A stretch of 64,000 bases of DNA from Bacteroidaceae bacterium (lineage in GTDB: Bacteria; Bacteroidota; Bacteroidia; Bacteroidales; Bacteroidaceae): positions 1 to 64,000 of the forward strand of contig JAFZVW010000023.1 in NCBI GenBank assembly GCA_017617635.1, written 5' to 3'. The translations under genes were made by a program, and so were the position numbers. Under the pieces are notes generated by a model, which had not been told where the DNA came from, did not search any database, and was given only the letters and a program-made list of their open reading frames with translations. How positions within the stretch are numbered: the first letter of the stretch is position 1; the number at the start of each line of letters is the position of its first letter. Below, piece after piece: positions 63,073 through 64,000 of the stretch.

Positions 63073-64000
63073 ATGAAAAGATTATTATTTACTTTCTGTT
63101 TTTTCATGTCTGTCGCTTCGTTTTGGGGGCAATTGGTAGTTAGTTACCACGTAACCGAGGGTGGGGTTAAATATGACATTTTTGAAAGTGAGAAATTTGC
63201 CTTGGTATCAGGTCCAGAGGATAAAAACTGTGAGGTTATTGAGATTTACGAGGAAGTTGATGGGTATAAAGTGCTTGGTATCGAAAGCTTAGCTTTCAGC
63301 GGGTGCAACAACCTGAGTTCAGTGTCCATTCCCAACGGCGTGACCAGCATAAGTTCTCAAGCTTTCTATGGTTGTAATAGTCTGGCATCAGTAAGTATTC
63401 CCAACAGCGTGACCAGCATAGGTTATCATGCTTTCTCTGGTTGTAGCAGTCTGGCATCAGCAAGTATTCCCAGTAGCGTGACCAGCATAGGTTATCGCGC
63501 TTTCCAAAACTGTAGCAGTCTGACATCAGTGACTATCCCCGGTAGTTTGACAACAATTGAGCGTGGAGTTTTTTATGGATGCAGTAACCTGAGTTTCGTA
63601 TCTATTCCCAGCAGTGTGACAAGCATTGGCAGCGAAGCTTTCTCTGGCTGTAGCAGTCTGACGTCAATAAGTATACCCAATAGTGTGACAAGCATTGGCA
63701 GCGAGGCTTTCCAAGGCTGTAGCAGTCTGACATCAGTAACCATACCCAATAGCATGACAACCATAGGAATGTGGGCTTTTTCCGGTATCAGTGGCTTGAA
63801 GTCAGTAGTCATACCCAACAGTGTGACAAGCATAGAGTATGGGGCTTTCTCTGGTTGTAGCAGTCTGATCTCAGTAACCATACCCGGCAGTTTAACAAAC
63901 ATCGACAAGAATGCATTCTATGGCTGCGTAGGGTTACAGGAAATATATTGTAATGGAAACGTTCCTCTGTTTCTGTATGACACTTTTGATGAAATCTATC
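63073..64000 (+). CDS. BspA-type leucine-rich-repeat surface protein (5' part, runs off the window)
   Basis: The frame is open from ATG 63073 to the window end, so the protein has at least 309 residues. A signal peptide (MKRLLFTFCFFMSVASFWG) is followed by a short cap and then nine 23-residue repeats of the LRR_5 type (LTSVSIPNSVTSIGSEAFSG pattern). BspA family proteins are exported to the cell surface, bind host proteins and are often anchored through a CTD and type IX secretion; the C-terminal part that would show this is outside the window. It is transcribed away from the membrane-anchored regulator-like gene. Confidence 0.88.
   Translation, partial: MKRLLFTFCFFMSVASFWGQLVVSYHVTEGGVKYDIFESEKFALVSGPEDKNCEVIEIYEEVDGYKVLGIESLAFSGCNNLSSVSIPNGVTSISSQAFYGCNSLASVSIPNSVTSIGYHAFSGCSSLASASIPSSVTSIGYRAFQNCSSLTSVTIPGSLTTIERGVFYGCSNLSFVSIPSSVTSIGSEAFSGCSSLTSISIPNSVTSIGSEAFQGCSSLTSVTIPNSMTTIGMWAFSGISGLKSVVIPNSVTSIEYGAFSGCSSLISVTIPGSLTNIDKNAFYGCVGLQEIYCNGNVPLFLYDTFDEIY
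63313..63933 (+). repeat. Nine tandem 69-bp LRR_5 repeats
   Basis: Nine in-frame repeats of 69 bp code for 23 residues each, with conserved L-x-S-V-x-I-P-x-S-V-T-S-I and A-F-x-G-C. The copies are similar enough in DNA to recombine, which would change repeat number. The reverse strand is open as well because of the repetition, but that is a by-product. Confidence 0.9.

Noticed and set aside
63296..63908. Two minus-strand frames (63296-63526 and 63573-63908) opposite the LRR array
   Set aside because: They arise from the 69-bp repeat read backwards; the plus-strand frame with a signal peptide and LRR pattern is the real one.

Overview
The window is 64 kb of chromosome from a member of the Bacteroidales, most likely Prevotellaceae-like. 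Three things point there. Nearly every transcription unit is preceded by the Bacteroidetes -7 element TAnnTTTG, and good Shine-Dalgarno sequences are scarce. Several proteins are lineage-typical: DUF4290, DUF3822, DUF5683, DUF349 and DUF4922 proteins, a PorT-like barrel, an SusC-style carboxypeptidase-regulatory-domain outer-membrane receptor, and a BspA-type leucine-rich-repeat surface protein. MurA carries Asp at the fosfomycin site. Almost all of the window is dense housekeeping sequence. I see no insertion sequence, prophage, integrase or CRISPR array.

Layout. 1-317: unusually structured non-coding DNA. 318-6058: a PurF paralogue, HU, then a minus-strand group (44-residue membrane protein, CobW-type GTPase with a His-rich insert, DUF1846 protein, exported protein), ending at a CAT-anticodon tRNA. 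6403-10788: lptF/G-like permease, ribBA, aminotransferase. 10860-16144: ferredoxin, PorT-like protein, rplS with a possible pseudoknot leader, cvfB-like, lolD-like, antiporter. 16267-24458: asd, convergent with an eight-gene minus-strand operon yicC-gmk-tsaB-DUF4290-murA-rimM-dxr-rseP (isoprenoid, peptidoglycan, tRNA/ribosome maturation and envelope proteolysis). 24535-31453: BASS transporter, tRNA-Lys, an ATP-grasp-like gene divergent from a very large GT2 / HIT-like (DUF4922) / SpoIID fusion, coupled to aroB. 31515-40607: outer-membrane receptor, rsmD, DUF3822, RecD-like helicase, lipoprotein, lpxB, surE. 40729-46433: parA-parB-DUF5683-lytic transglycosylase-RSH operon, then merR-like and alaS from back-to-back promoters. 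49528-56592: HAD-hotdog fusion, tRNA-Gln, rsfS-ftsH-cdsA-GH89 operon. 56594-64000: Na/Pi cotransporter-corA-DUF349 operon, rsmA, a membrane-anchored regulator-like protein, and a divergent BspA-like LRR gene that runs off the window.

The best candidate for something undescribed is the 1246-residue fusion at 26646-30386. It puts two glycosyltransferase-like regions, a nucleotidyltransferase/phosphorylase-like HIT domain and a peptidoglycan-active SpoIID domain in one chain with no visible export signal. It sits opposite an ATP-grasp-like gene and overlaps aroB by 4 nt. Other points of interest are a PurF paralogue that has lost its glutaminase Cys but kept its Fe-S Cys, an RSH enzyme with a His-to-Gln change in the synthetase pocket, a tRNA with a swapped T-loop 54/58 pair, a tiny ORF coupled to parA, and the regulator/BspA pair at the right edge.

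All functions are read from sequence motifs and family knowledge; no database search was run.
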